From Candidatus Altimarinota bacterium (GTDB lineage Bacteria; Patescibacteriota; Gracilibacteria; RBG-16-42-10; JAQVLK01): a DNA stretch of 56,198 nucleotides. How positions within the stretch are numbered: position 1 is the first letter of the stretch; every line of letters begins with the position of its first letter. Of the stretch, positions 27,177 to 34,773 are shown one piece after another. Made by a program: the position numbers and the translations under genes. The notes under the pieces were generated by a model that did not search any database, was not told the DNA's origin, and saw only the letters and a program-made list of their open reading frames with translations. Location: positions 1-56,198 of the forward strand of contig JAQVLK010000003.1 in NCBI GenBank assembly GCA_028704165.1, given 5' to 3'.

Positions 27177-27701
27177 TTAAAAATTGGAAAGCAGATTATG
27201 AAGTGCAATTGCGGCTGAATTTGCCACATTGAGGGAGTTGGCCATGCCGAGCATGGGGATGGAGATCGCCATATCACAGAGCTTTAACGCTTCATCGGAG
27301 ACACCTTCCACCTCATGTCCTAACACAAGCGCCACCGGAAAACTGTATGCTGCTTCACGGTAATCGACACTTTCGTAGCATTGCTCGAGAGCTATGATCT
27401 GTACTCCTTCCTTTCTTAGCTCCTGCAAAACTTCGCTCACATCTTTCCTGTACTCCCAAGAAACAAAATTCACAGTTGCCAGTGCAGTCTTGTCGATCTC
27501 TTTGCGCGGAGGTGCTCCGGTAATTCCGCAGAGGTAAATCTTCTTAACTAGGCAAGAATCGGCCGTACGAAACATTGATCCTACGTTGTAAATACTGCGG
27601 ATATTATCCAAGACCAAATAGATCGGCTTGCGTTCTTGCTTAGCAAACTCTGCCGGGCTGGCTTTACTTTTGACGTTGACTGGATGGGGAATCTTACGCA
27701 T
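27177..27701 (-). CDS. SpoU/TrmH-family RNA 2'-O-methyltransferase
   Basis: A SPOUT-fold methylase of 174 residues: N-terminal LVLDNIRSIYNVGSMFRTAD (motif 1), LVLGHEVEGVSDEAL (motif 2) and ISIPMLGMANSLNVANSAAI (motif 3, the knotted SAM site). It lacks the extra N-terminal RNA-binding domain of RlmB, so it is a minimal TrmH/TrmL-like enzyme. Its RNA target is unknown. Its start overlaps the stop of the upstream PHP gene by 8 bp. Confidence 0.93.
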   Translation of the reverse strand: MRKIPHPVNVKSKASPAEFAKQERKPIYLVLDNIRSIYNVGSMFRTADSCLVKKIYLCGITGAPPRKEIDKTALATVNFVSWEYRKDVSEVLQELRKEGVQIIALEQCYESVDYREAAYSFPVALVLGHEVEGVSDEALKLCDMAISIPMLGMANSLNVANSAAIALHNLLSNF

Positions 27702-28386
27702 GGCGTTTTAGGATGATTTTTAGATTTAACTTGAGCATATTAAGAAGAATTCTGGCCAGCTCAAACATATTTAGTGCTTTGGGAGTGAATTTTATCTTCC
27801 CAGCTTTAATACTGCGAATGACTTCGTCTGTATTTAAGCTAGCTATTTCGATCTCACTGATATTCTTTCCGAACTGACAGGCGAAGTGTGTGTCAGAGGA
27901 TGCCAGTAGGGGTAGATGAAACTTCTCAGCAGTTTTTTGGGCTTTCTTGTTGGGGTTGTAGCAACTGGTATAAAAGTGTGACCATTCGATAGCATCAAAG
28001 AGATCAATGTTGCTCTCCAAATCCTCTTTCAAAGAAAGAATAGCGTAGTAGGGGTGAGGAGCGATAAGCAAAGATTCGGGATGGTCCTTTTTTAGATTTC
28101 TTAGATCTTCGAATGTTTTGACTTGATCAAATGCCTGAACCGGAACATTGTAGATTAGTACGTCCTTGCCTGCGATCTGTTTCTCCCCACCGTGAATTAT
28201 CAACAATCCCTGCTCTTTCGCGTAAGAATCATATTCTTTTGAACAATTATATTGTTCATGGCAGGTAAAGGCTAGGACTTTGATGCCCAATTTTGCCGCC
28301 TTATCAATCAGCTCTTTGGAGTCCAAAGAAAGGGGATCTGTGGGGTCATCGGCGGTGTGAATATGGAGGTCAGCTTTGATGAACAT
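27694..28386 (-). CDS. PHP-domain metal-dependent phosphoesterase
   Basis: A 230-residue PHP domain: DLHIHTADDPTDP is motif I, FTCHEQ motif II, APHPYY motif III and ASSDTHF motif IV, giving the metal ligands. Relatives hydrolyse small phosphoesters such as histidinol phosphate, or nucleotides. The substrate here is unknown. The last 40 residues form a hydrophobic/basic helix (MFELARILLNMLKLNLKIIL), perhaps a membrane-associated tail. It overlaps the SpoU gene. Confidence 0.88.
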   Translation of the reverse strand: MFIKADLHIHTADDPTDPLSLDSKELIDKAAKLGIKVLAFTCHEQYNCSKEYDSYAKEQGLLIIHGGEKQIAGKDVLIYNVPVQAFDQVKTFEDLRNLKKDHPESLLIAPHPYYAILSLKEDLESNIDLFDAIEWSHFYTSCYNPNKKAQKTAEKFHLPLLASSDTHFACQFGKNISEIEIASLNTDEVIRSIKAGKIKFTPKALNMFELARILLNMLKLNLKIILKRHA

Positions 28387-28553
28387 GGGATTTCTTAGCA
28401 GTTTGGAGCTTAGCTTATAAAGTGTGTCCTATGCAAGTAGAAACAGACCACAGAGCACAGACAAACATAGGACATAAAACAAAAGCACTTAAATGTGTAC
28501 GTACTTGATCCCATCCCCATTCGCATCGTTCTATTCGTTGTGTTCCCATACGT
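28387..28553. other. Spacer upstream of the pantothenate kinase gene: no gene
   Basis: It contains CAGACCACAGAGCACAGACA (related to the GACAGACAACAG tracts elsewhere) and CCATTCGCATCG...TATTCGTTGTG, the unit of the array at 42809. No coding sequence is seen. Confidence 0.5.
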
Positions 28554-28586
28554 CTTAATCTTTCCTTAATGTTTGTTTGTTATGAT
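28554..28586 (+). promoter_or_regulatory. Direct-repeat promoter element upstream of the PanK gene
   Basis: CTTAAT at 28554-28559 and 28565-28570, 10 bp, then TATGAT (28581-28586). Same layout as at 20284. It points to the CoA-biosynthesis pair at 28721 and 29685. Confidence 0.7.
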
Positions 28587-28593
28587 CAGGAGT

Positions 28594-28648
28594 GATTTTA
28601 AAGATTTTTAAAATATGGGTGGAGGCGGGGGATGGTGGGCCCCCTCTG
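28594..28648 (+). repeat. Hairpin and G-rich tract, second copy
   Basis: ATTTTAAA-GATT-TTTAAAAT hairpin, then GGGTGGAGGCGGGGGATGG and a GGGCCCCC end. Nearly the same as 20323-20382 and at the same place relative to the promoter element. The G runs could form a quadruplex. Confidence 0.65.
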
Positions 28649-28720
28649 TGTTGGGCGGGCAGAAAATTGGGATTTAAACTAAAAATAGAATATGATAACA
28701 GGTGTCCTTAAAACAAAAAG

Positions 28721-29530
28721 ATGTTAGCAATCGATTTCGGTAGCAATTCAATTAAGGTAGCTTGTTCGGGAAAGAAACTCGAACTTTTACGACTTGAACA
28801 AAAGATCGATTTTTCACGACCGGAACTCAGAAGCTTATTAACTGAGCTTGATGAAAAGTTTCCCAAGCAGCTCACGGTACGTGTGACAGGTGGCAAGAGC
28901 ATGATTTTACCCAATGAGTTTGAAGGGCGTAGGATTGAGAGGGTCAATGAAATTCAAGCGATTGCTAAAGGTGGACTTCATTTATCAACTTTGCACGAGG
29001 CCATTGTGGTGAATTTGGGCAGCGGAACGACTGTTGTCCATGCCAAGAAACTCGGTGGCTCTTTGAAGTTTCTACATTTAGGGGGCTTGGCTTTAGGAGC
29101 AGAATCACTCCAAGCTTTAGGAAAACTGACGCTGCAAAGTAAAAACTTAAAGCAACTTGATGAACTAGCTAGTAAGGGAGACTGGACGAAGGTTGATAGT
29201 CTAATCTCGGAAGTTACCGGTATAAAAATCTCCGACAAACTGCCACTGCACCGACCAGCTGCACACTTTGCCAAGCTCAATCAGAAGGGAGCAAGGCCCA
29301 AGAAGCAGGACTTAGCTGCCGGACTTCTCAATATGTTTGCTACCACACTTATTTGCTATCTTTTACCTCACGCTCAAAGAATGCTTTGCAAGAGAGTTGT
29401 CTTGACCGGAGGACTTACGAAGCTACCCGTCCTGATGGAAATGATGCAATCTTTTGAGAAGGAAACTGGTCTGCGATTTTATATGCCAGAGAATGCAGAA
29501 TTTACGACCGTGATCGGGGCTGTTGTCTGA
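28721..29530 (+). CDS. coaW: Type II pantothenate kinase (CoaW-like)
   Basis: It phosphorylates pantothenate, the first step of CoA synthesis. The 269 residues follow the staphylococcal CoaW layout: AIDFGSNSIKVA (phosphate 1), VTGGKSMIL, a central VVNLGSGTTVVHA (phosphate 2), LGGLALGAESLQALGKLTL, DELASKGDWTKVDSLISEV, and the C-terminal RVVLTGGLTKLPVLMEMM with YMPENAEFTTVIGAVV. The usual GIGGGT turn is altered to GLALGA. Type II enzymes are generally weakly feedback-inhibited. The gene for later CoA steps follows, supporting the call. Confidence 0.82.
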   Translation: MLAIDFGSNSIKVACSGKKLELLRLEQKIDFSRPELRSLLTELDEKFPKQLTVRVTGGKSMILPNEFEGRRIERVNEIQAIAKGGLHLSTLHEAIVVNLGSGTTVVHAKKLGGSLKFLHLGGLALGAESLQALGKLTLQSKNLKQLDELASKGDWTKVDSLISEVTGIKISDKLPLHRPAAHFAKLNQKGARPKKQDLAAGLLNMFATTLICYLLPHAQRMLCKRVVLTGGLTKLPVLMEMMQSFEKETGLRFYMPENAEFTTVIGAVV

Positions 29531-29666
29531 ACTATGATTATAATGATTATTTGATGGACTATGATTAGAAGACATACTTCTTTAAAGTGTTTTGGAAATC
29601 ATAGTTTTCATTTAATCAGATTAATCACAGTTCTTGTCTTTATGAATTCTGCATTTTTAATTTTAG

Positions 29667-29675
29667 TGCTATAAT
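29667..29675 (+). promoter_or_regulatory. Extended -10 of the PPAT-DUF359 gene
   Basis: TGCTATAAT, with TATAAT at 29670-29675 and TG at 29667-29668. ATG at 29685 is 9 bp after the box, so the mRNA would have almost no leader. Confidence 0.65.
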
Positions 29676-29684
29676 TCATTCACC

Positions 29685-30680
29685 ATGAAACAAAGTAAAA
29701 ATACAAATTACGTTATTGTAGCCGGCAGTTTCGACTATTTGCATATCGGGCATATGGAGCTTTTGAAGCGCGCTTTTGCAGGTTCAGAAGACGTGCTGAT
29801 CGGCATTATGGATGACGACTATCTTTCCAGAAAGGCGAAAAATTTCATGCCGATTCGTCAACGTCGCGAGGAACTGAAAAATTACCTAAAAAGGTTCCAT
29901 CGATTTTATCGTATTATGTTGCTCAAGGATCAATATGGCTCAGCAACTACTTCCGAGGCCATGAATAGGATCATTGTTTCTCCCGAAACTAGAGAAGTGG
30001 CGGAAGAAATCAATGCTTTGCGCGAAGCAGAAGGGCTGCTGGCTCTCACAATCGAAGAAGTTCCTTTTAGTAAAGATGAAAAGGGCCAGAAACTTTCCTC
30101 AAGTAACATTCGTAAAGGAAAGATCGATCGTAAAGGACGTTACTATTTATCAGAAAAATTGTTTAAAAAAAGTAAAATTTTAAAAATTAAGCCGACAGCA
30201 AAACTCAAAAAACCCTGGGGACCGGTTTTTTCTAAACGTAGGATTGAAAATATGTTTTCGAAGTGGAAGGCGAATGAGAAGATCATCACGGTTGGAGACG
30301 ATAGTACCAAAACATTTATCAAGAACGGCATCATTCCACAACTGGCCATTGTTGATAACATGGTCAAAAGGCAGAAGATTACACTGGATCAGAGAGTGCC
30401 TTTCTCGAAGTTTGATATTATGTATAAGGTTCGCAATGAAGCTGGGACTGTGACTTTCGATCTGATGAAAACACTGGATAGCACTCTTGATAGTTTTGAA
30501 AAACGTAAACAAGTGATCTTGGTAAAAGGGGAGGAAGATTTAGCGACTTTGGGAGCTATCTTGCTGGCACCCATGCAAAGCAAACTTTTTTACGGACAGC
30601 CGGATGAAGGGATGGTGCAGGTGATTGTGAATGAGAAGTTAAAGCAGAGGGCGGCTGAAATTTTGAGGAAAGGTTACTAG
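29685..30680 (+). CDS. Archaeal-type phosphopantetheine adenylyltransferase fused to GTP-dependent dephospho-CoA kinase (DUF359)
   Basis: A 331-residue fusion covering the last two steps of CoA synthesis. Residues about 8-150 are an archaeal/eukaryotic-type PPAT: AGSFDYLHIGHMELLKRAF, PIRQRREEL, DQYGSATTSEAMNRIIVS and LSSSNIRKGKIDRKG. Residues about 175-330 are DUF359, shown in Thermococcus to be a GTP-dependent dephospho-CoA kinase: VGDDSTKTF, LAIVDNMVKR, GTVT and KGEEDLATLGAILLAP followed by YGQPDEGMVQVIV. Bacteria normally use unrelated-branch CoaD and P-loop CoaE. A pantothenate kinase gene lies just upstream. Confidence 0.87.
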   Translation: MKQSKNTNYVIVAGSFDYLHIGHMELLKRAFAGSEDVLIGIMDDDYLSRKAKNFMPIRQRREELKNYLKRFHRFYRIMLLKDQYGSATTSEAMNRIIVSPETREVAEEINALREAEGLLALTIEEVPFSKDEKGQKLSSSNIRKGKIDRKGRYYLSEKLFKKSKILKIKPTAKLKKPWGPVFSKRRIENMFSKWKANEKIITVGDDSTKTFIKNGIIPQLAIVDNMVKRQKITLDQRVPFSKFDIMYKVRNEAGTVTFDLMKTLDSTLDSFEKRKQVILVKGEEDLATLGAILLAPMQSKLFYGQPDEGMVQVIVNEKLKQRAAEILRKGY

Positions 30681-30713
30681 AAGCTACAAGCTATAAGCTA
30701 GAAGAAAGAAGGG

Positions 30714-30730
30714 CTTAATCTTTTCTTAAT
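30714..30730 (+). promoter_or_regulatory. CTTAAT-N5-CTTAAT repeat without a matching -10
   Basis: CTTAAT at 30714 and 30725 with the 11-bp period of the other elements, but the position 10 bp downstream reads GTTTCA, part of a different repeat. It is upstream of IVP copy 2; a degenerate version precedes IVP copy 1. Confidence 0.4.
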
Positions 30731-30839
30731 CCTTCAATTCGTTTCACTCTCTCAGGACAAGTGTCAATACATTAATGACTATAGTAAGCATTGCTAGTAC
30801 AGTGCTTGTGGTGAGTGTAGCGAAGCGGAGTCGAACCAT
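30731..30839 (+). repeat. About 110-bp spacer repeat upstream of IVP copy 2
   Basis: CCTTCAATTCG...CTCAGGACAAG...GTGAGTGTAGCGAAGCGGA...TCGAACCAT. Nearly identical to the reverse complement of 13242-13350 and distantly related to 7605-7710 and 55673-55780. Confidence 0.8.
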
Positions 30840-30881
30840 CTTTGTTTGTTAAGATGAGGTAACTATCCTTAATTTTTTAAT

Positions 30882-31253
30882 ATGTCTGATGTAAAGAATT
30901 TTACTGATCTCTTTGCTTGGCAAAAGGCACATGCTTTTGTCGTAGAGGTTTATCTTATTAGTCGAAAATTTCCAAAGTCTGAGATGTATGGATTAACAAA
31001 ACAGCTTAGAGATAGTTCTGTTTCCGTTGTATCTAATATTGCGGAAGGATTTGGTAGAAGGAGTTGGAAAGAGAAACTTCAGTTCTACAATATAGCCAGA
31101 GCTTCGCTAGCTGAAGCACAATCTCAGATTCTTGTTGCTAGGGATATAAATTATATGCTTAAAGAAGAGGCATCTAGTTTACTTAGCAAGAGTGAAGAAG
31201 CTTATAAATTATTGAATTCGCTCATGAGCACTGTCGTTAAAGTGTACCACTAG
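30882..31253 (+). CDS. Four-helix-bundle protein (23S rRNA IVP / S23 family), copy 2
   Basis: A 123-residue paralogue of the protein at 12825-13196, same length, with FTDLFAWQKAH, FPKSEMYGLTKQLRDSS, NIAEGFGR and FYNIARASLAEAQSQILVA. Function is unknown. The shared upstream repeat and equal length suggest duplication of a gene-plus-leader unit. No rRNA gene or reverse transcriptase lies nearby, so the IVP or Avd contexts known for the family do not apply here. Confidence 0.9.
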   Translation: MSDVKNFTDLFAWQKAHAFVVEVYLISRKFPKSEMYGLTKQLRDSSVSVVSNIAEGFGRRSWKEKLQFYNIARASLAEAQSQILVARDINYMLKEEASSLLSKSEEAYKLLNSLMSTVVKVYH

Positions 31254-31404
31254 CTATGTATTGATAGCACTAGAATATAAACAGCTGTAATGCTAGAATC
31301 CAAGGGCTAATTTCCTTAGCTTCTAGCTATTAGCTTATAGCTTATCATGCAAAACCCACCTACGCTTCGCTGCGGACGGGCAGGCATCCACCACATTACT
31401 CACT

Positions 31405-33183
31405 ATGAAGAACATTAGGAACTTCTGTATTATCGCTCACATCGATCATGGTAAATCCACTTTGGCGGATCGCTTCTTGGAAATAACAGGCACTCTCCAA
31501 CAACGTGAGATGAAACATGGACAGCTTTTGGACAGTATGGATATCGAACAAGAACGTGGAATTACGATCAAGCTGACGCCGGTACGTATGAATTATAAAG
31601 ATTATATCTTGAATTTGATCGATACTCCGGGACATGTCGACTTTACTTATGAAGTTTCTCGTTCACTAGCGGCTTGTGAAGGAGCGATCTTGGTGGTAGA
31701 TGCGGCACAGGGGATTGAAGCGCAGACGATTGCTAATCTTTACTTGGCGATCGAACAGGGACTGGATATTATTCCGGTCGTAAATAAGATCGATTTGCCA
31801 AATGCCGATCCGGATAAAGTGACTCTGGAATTAGCTAACTTGCTCTCAGTTGACCCTGACAGCGTACTACGTTGTTCGGCCAAGACCGGTGAGGGAGTGC
31901 GCGAGATCTTGGATGCTGTGATTGAACGTTTTCATGCTCCGCAAGAAGTAGAGGAGAAGGCTCTCAAAGCCCTCATCTTTGATTCCAACTATGACCCTTA
32001 CAAGGGAGTGGTTGCCTATGTTAGAGTTGTAAGTGGTGAAATCAAGAAGAATCAAAAGCTCTATATGATGGGGACTCGTGTTGTTGCACAGGCGCTTGAA
32101 TTAGGCTATTTCCGTCCCAAATATTTCCCCGCTGATACTCTTCAGACCGGTGAAGTTGGTTATATCGTAACGGGCTGTAAAACTGTTTCTGAAGCACGTG
32201 TTGGAGATACTGTTACCTTAGATTCTTTACATGCCAAAGAAGCTTTGCCGGGCTATCGCAAGGTTATTCCGATGGTTTTTGCCGGTATTTTTTGTTCCAG
32301 TCGTGATGATTACCATCTACTAAAAGATGCTCTTGAGAAATTGGCACTCAATGATTCTTCACTGGTTTTTGAACCTGAAGTTTCTGTTGCGATGGGATTT
32401 GGATTTCGTTGTGGCTTTTTGGGTCTTCTGCATCTTGAGATTGTGCAAGAACGTTTGGAGCGTGAGTACAACCTCGATCTGATCGTGACAGCACCATCTG
32501 TATCTTACAAAGTTTATACAACCAAGAATGAAGTTCTAACTATCTCAAATCCGGCCCAACTTCCTGATCCGAGCTATATTGAAAAGATCGAAGAACCGAT
32601 GGTACGGATCGAGATTCTGACTCGTAAACAAGATGTTGGTAGTATTATGCAGTTGGCGCAGGAACGGCGAGGGACTTATCAGAACACAGAGTTTCTAGAT
32701 GAAAATCGTGCTATTTTAAAGTTTATGATACCACTTGCTTCGATTGTGATTGATTTTTATGACAAATTAAAGAGCATTTCTTCTGGCTATGCTTCACTGA
32801 GCTATGACTTGGCAGGATACCAAGCGGGGGATTTGATTAAACTTGATATTCTAATTGCCGGTGAAAAAGTTGATGCTTTCTCTCAAATCGTAATCCGCGA
32901 CGAGGCTTTCCGTCGTGGCAGTCAAGTGGTCAAGAAACTCAAGGACTTGATCCCCAGACAACAATTCAAAATCGCTCTGCAAGCTTCAATTGGTGCTAAG
33001 GTAATTGCTCGCGAAGATATCTCAGCCATGCGTAAAGATGTGACAGCCGGTCTCTACGGAGGAGACGTGACTCGTAAGAATAAACTTTTGAATAAACAGA
33101 AGAAGGGTAAGAAAAAGATGAAGCAGATGGGTAAGGTCAATATCCCACAAGAGGCTTTTCTTGAAGTGTTGAAGAAGGATTAA
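31405..33183 (+). CDS. lepA: Elongation factor 4 (LepA)
   Basis: LepA is a ribosomal GTPase that remodels or back-translocates stalled ribosomes and aids initiation or assembly. The 592 residues show G1 AHIDHGKSTLADR, switch RGITIKLTPV, G3 DTPGHVDF and G4 NKIDLPNADP, EF-G-like domains, and the LepA-specific C-terminal domain (DVTAGLYGGDVTRKNKLLNK, KKKMKQMGKVNIPQEAF). Length and start are standard. The two tRNA genes follow within 50 and 250 bp. Confidence 0.98.
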   Translation: MKNIRNFCIIAHIDHGKSTLADRFLEITGTLQQREMKHGQLLDSMDIEQERGITIKLTPVRMNYKDYILNLIDTPGHVDFTYEVSRSLAACEGAILVVDAAQGIEAQTIANLYLAIEQGLDIIPVVNKIDLPNADPDKVTLELANLLSVDPDSVLRCSAKTGEGVREILDAVIERFHAPQEVEEKALKALIFDSNYDPYKGVVAYVRVVSGEIKKNQKLYMMGTRVVAQALELGYFRPKYFPADTLQTGEVGYIVTGCKTVSEARVGDTVTLDSLHAKEALPGYRKVIPMVFAGIFCSSRDDYHLLKDALEKLALNDSSLVFEPEVSVAMGFGFRCGFLGLLHLEIVQERLEREYNLDLIVTAPSVSYKVYTTKNEVLTISNPAQLPDPSYIEKIEEPMVRIEILTRKQDVGSIMQLAQERRGTYQNTEFLDENRAILKFMIPLASIVIDFYDKLKSISSGYASLSYDLAGYQAGDLIKLDILIAGEKVDAFSQIVIRDEAFRRGSQVVKKLKDLIPRQQFKIALQASIGAKVIAREDISAMRKDVTAGLYGGDVTRKNKLLNKQKKGKKKMKQMGKVNIPQEAFLEVLKKD

Positions 33184-33229
33184 TTTTGGACAATCCGAAA
33201 AAGATGTTCTAAGATGTTTTAGTCTTTTT

Positions 33230-33315
33230 GCCGTGGTGGTGGAATGGTAGACACGCAGCGTTCAGAACGCTGTTCTCGCAAGGGAGTGGAGGTTCAAATC
33301 CTCTCCACGGCACCA
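33230..33315 (+). tRNA. tRNA-Leu (anticodon CAG)
   Basis: Acceptor stem GCCGTGG/CCACGGC, D-loop GGTGGAATGGTAGACACGC, anticodon stem CAGCG/CGCTG around TTCAGAA (anticodon CAG), a long class II variable arm and T-arm GGAGGTTCAAATCCTCTCC. The CCA end is encoded (33313-33315). 86 nt. Confidence 0.95.
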
Positions 33316-33426
33316 TTGACTCTCTCTTGCTCCTTTGTTAGTATCTTCACGTTATTTTTGTCATTAACTGCCTTCCAGCTAAACGGGCCTGTCCGACGAA
33401 GCTAGGAGCGCAGCGAAAGCGAAGTC

Positions 33427-33503
33427 GGGCGCTTAGCTCAGTTGGCTAGAGCATCTCGTTTACACCGAGAGGGTCGCGGGTTCGAGTCCCTCAGCGCCCA
33501 CCA
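33427..33503 (+). tRNA. tRNA-Val (anticodon TAC)
   Basis: Acceptor stem GGGCGCT/AGCGCCC, D-arm AGCTCAGTTGGCTAGAGCA, anticodon stem TCTCG/CGAGA around TTTACAC (anticodon TAC), T-arm CGCGGGTTCGAGTCCCTCA-like. CCA is encoded (33501-33503). 77 nt. Confidence 0.95.
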
Positions 33504-33746
33504 TTCATCATCCTCCTCAGACGAACTCCTCTTTGGTGTCCAGCTTTGCAATATGCTTGAGAAGATTAAGAATGCAAAATCTAAAGGCTTAAAAGGATTA
33601 TTAAGCGCTTCTTTTCCTACCCTAAACCCTAGTCCCTGTTTTCAACTATTTCTTTACTTAAGTACTTAGTCACTTTCTCCGCCTAGGCGGAACTTAAGTA
33701 CTGTCCCCCAAAATATTTTTTCGATGATCCAATCTAAAGTATCCAT
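33504..33746. repeat. Spacer after tRNA-Val with ACTTAAGTAC and CCGCCTAGGCGG palindromes
   Basis: It contains CTACCCTAAACCCTAGTCCC (about 33618-33637) and the ACTTAAGTACT/CCGCCTAGGCGG combination (33652-33705) shared with 7940-8005. Short reading frames here have no coding character. No gene is seen. Confidence 0.5.
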
Positions 33747-33774
33747 TTGTAACTTAAATCAAATCCGCTACAAT
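33747..33774 (+). promoter_or_regulatory. Promoter of the Yip1-like gene
   Basis: TTGTAA (33747-33752), a 16-bp spacer and TACAAT (33769-33774); ATG is at 33804. Confidence 0.55.
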
Positions 33775-33803
33775 ACGCTCGTATTTACTAAATCCAAATC
33801 AAA

Positions 33804-34637
33804 ATGGAGAAACAAACAAACTACGCAGAAGAACTAAAAAGTGCCTGGAAAGTTGTTACGCTGAAGCAAGATGTCATAAAGAAAGTAGCAGCTGCTAAAG
33901 AGAAGACTCCTACAGCCTTTCTGATTTTAATTGCTGCTGCCTTGCTGGGTTTAATAGGTGGGCAACTATTTCCTGGCTTTTTTGCTCCTTCTCTAAAAGC
34001 TGGAACCATTGGTGCTGTCATGAGCTTGGTCCAGTCTATTATCTTTATTTACGTTCTAAGTTTTGTAGCCAAAAGCATGTTTTCAGGAAAAGCTGCTCAT
34101 GATGCGTTCTTCCGAGCAGCTGCTTACGGTATGATTGTTGCTTGGCTAGCTATCCTACCATCTCTTTCTATACTTGGTTCTCTCTGGGGACTAGTAGTAA
34201 CCGTGGTGGTTCTCAAGGTTGTTCATCAGCTTACTACTGGCAAAGCAATTGCTGCTCTTGTAGTCGGAATTATTGCTATGATTGTTGTGACGCTAGTTCT
34301 ATCTCCTTTTTATGCTTTCATGGGCTTCAATGCTATGGGAGGAACTTATAACTTTGGGAAGTTCGGTAATAAAAATGCCGTAATGGATTTTATGGCTGAA
34401 AATTTCGAAGATAATGCTATGCAATTTCAAACAGAGGACGGAGAAGCTAGTGTAGACTTTGAGAACGGAGCTATGAGATTTGAAACCGAAGACGGAGAGG
34501 GAACGGTCGAGTTTGGAGATGGTAGTATGACTGTCAAAACAGAGGATGGGGAAAGTAGTATGAATTTTGAAGATGGCACCATGGTTATTCAAACTGAGGA
34601 CGGAGAGACTATCAGAGTTGAAATACCCCAATTCTAG
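33804..34637 (+). CDS. Yip1-like membrane protein with four 18-residue C-terminal repeats
   Basis: A 277-residue protein. Residues about 38-175 hold five hydrophobic segments in a Yip1/YIP-like arrangement (about 38-56, 68-88, 108-127, 128-142, 150-172). The C-terminus (206-277) consists of exactly four 18-residue repeats of the pattern M-x-h-x-TEDGE-xxhxFxxGx, each starting at 206, 224, 242 and 260. The alternating hydrophobic/charged pattern suggests beta strands or a short beta-solenoid. Topology and function are unknown. It has its own promoter and terminator. Confidence 0.85.
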   Translation: MEKQTNYAEELKSAWKVVTLKQDVIKKVAAAKEKTPTAFLILIAAALLGLIGGQLFPGFFAPSLKAGTIGAVMSLVQSIIFIYVLSFVAKSMFSGKAAHDAFFRAAAYGMIVAWLAILPSLSILGSLWGLVVTVVVLKVVHQLTTGKAIAALVVGIIAMIVVTLVLSPFYAFMGFNAMGGTYNFGKFGNKNAVMDFMAENFEDNAMQFQTEDGEASVDFENGAMRFETEDGEGTVEFGDGSMTVKTEDGESSMNFEDGTMVIQTEDGETIRVEIPQF

Positions 34638-34652
34638 TTTGTTAGATTTTTA

Positions 34653-34698
34653 AAAAAGCACCTCCCTTGTTTTCTAGAAAAGAGAGGTGCTTTTTTTA
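34653..34698 (+). terminator. Intrinsic terminator of the Yip1-like gene
   Basis: AAAAAAGCACCTC and GAGGTGCTTTTTTT form a strong stem (34653-34665 with 34685-34698) around an 18-nt loop, ending in seven T. The symmetric A/T flanks make it potentially bidirectional, but the reverse-strand gene at 34774 ends further away. Confidence 0.9.
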
Positions 34699-34773
34699 TA
34701 AACTATATTAAGCGAGTTTGAAGATATCACGCTTACTTTTACGATTGATCTTGGAATCTCTGAGAGATTCTAG

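Noticed and set aside
30731..30839. Repeat upstream of the IVP genes considered as a small RNA gene
   Set aside because: No strong terminator or compact fold is seen, and related copies are internally diverged or embedded in other repeats.
33442..33669. 75-residue frame starting inside tRNA-Val
   Set aside because: Its first part is the tRNA gene and the rest is spacer repeat.
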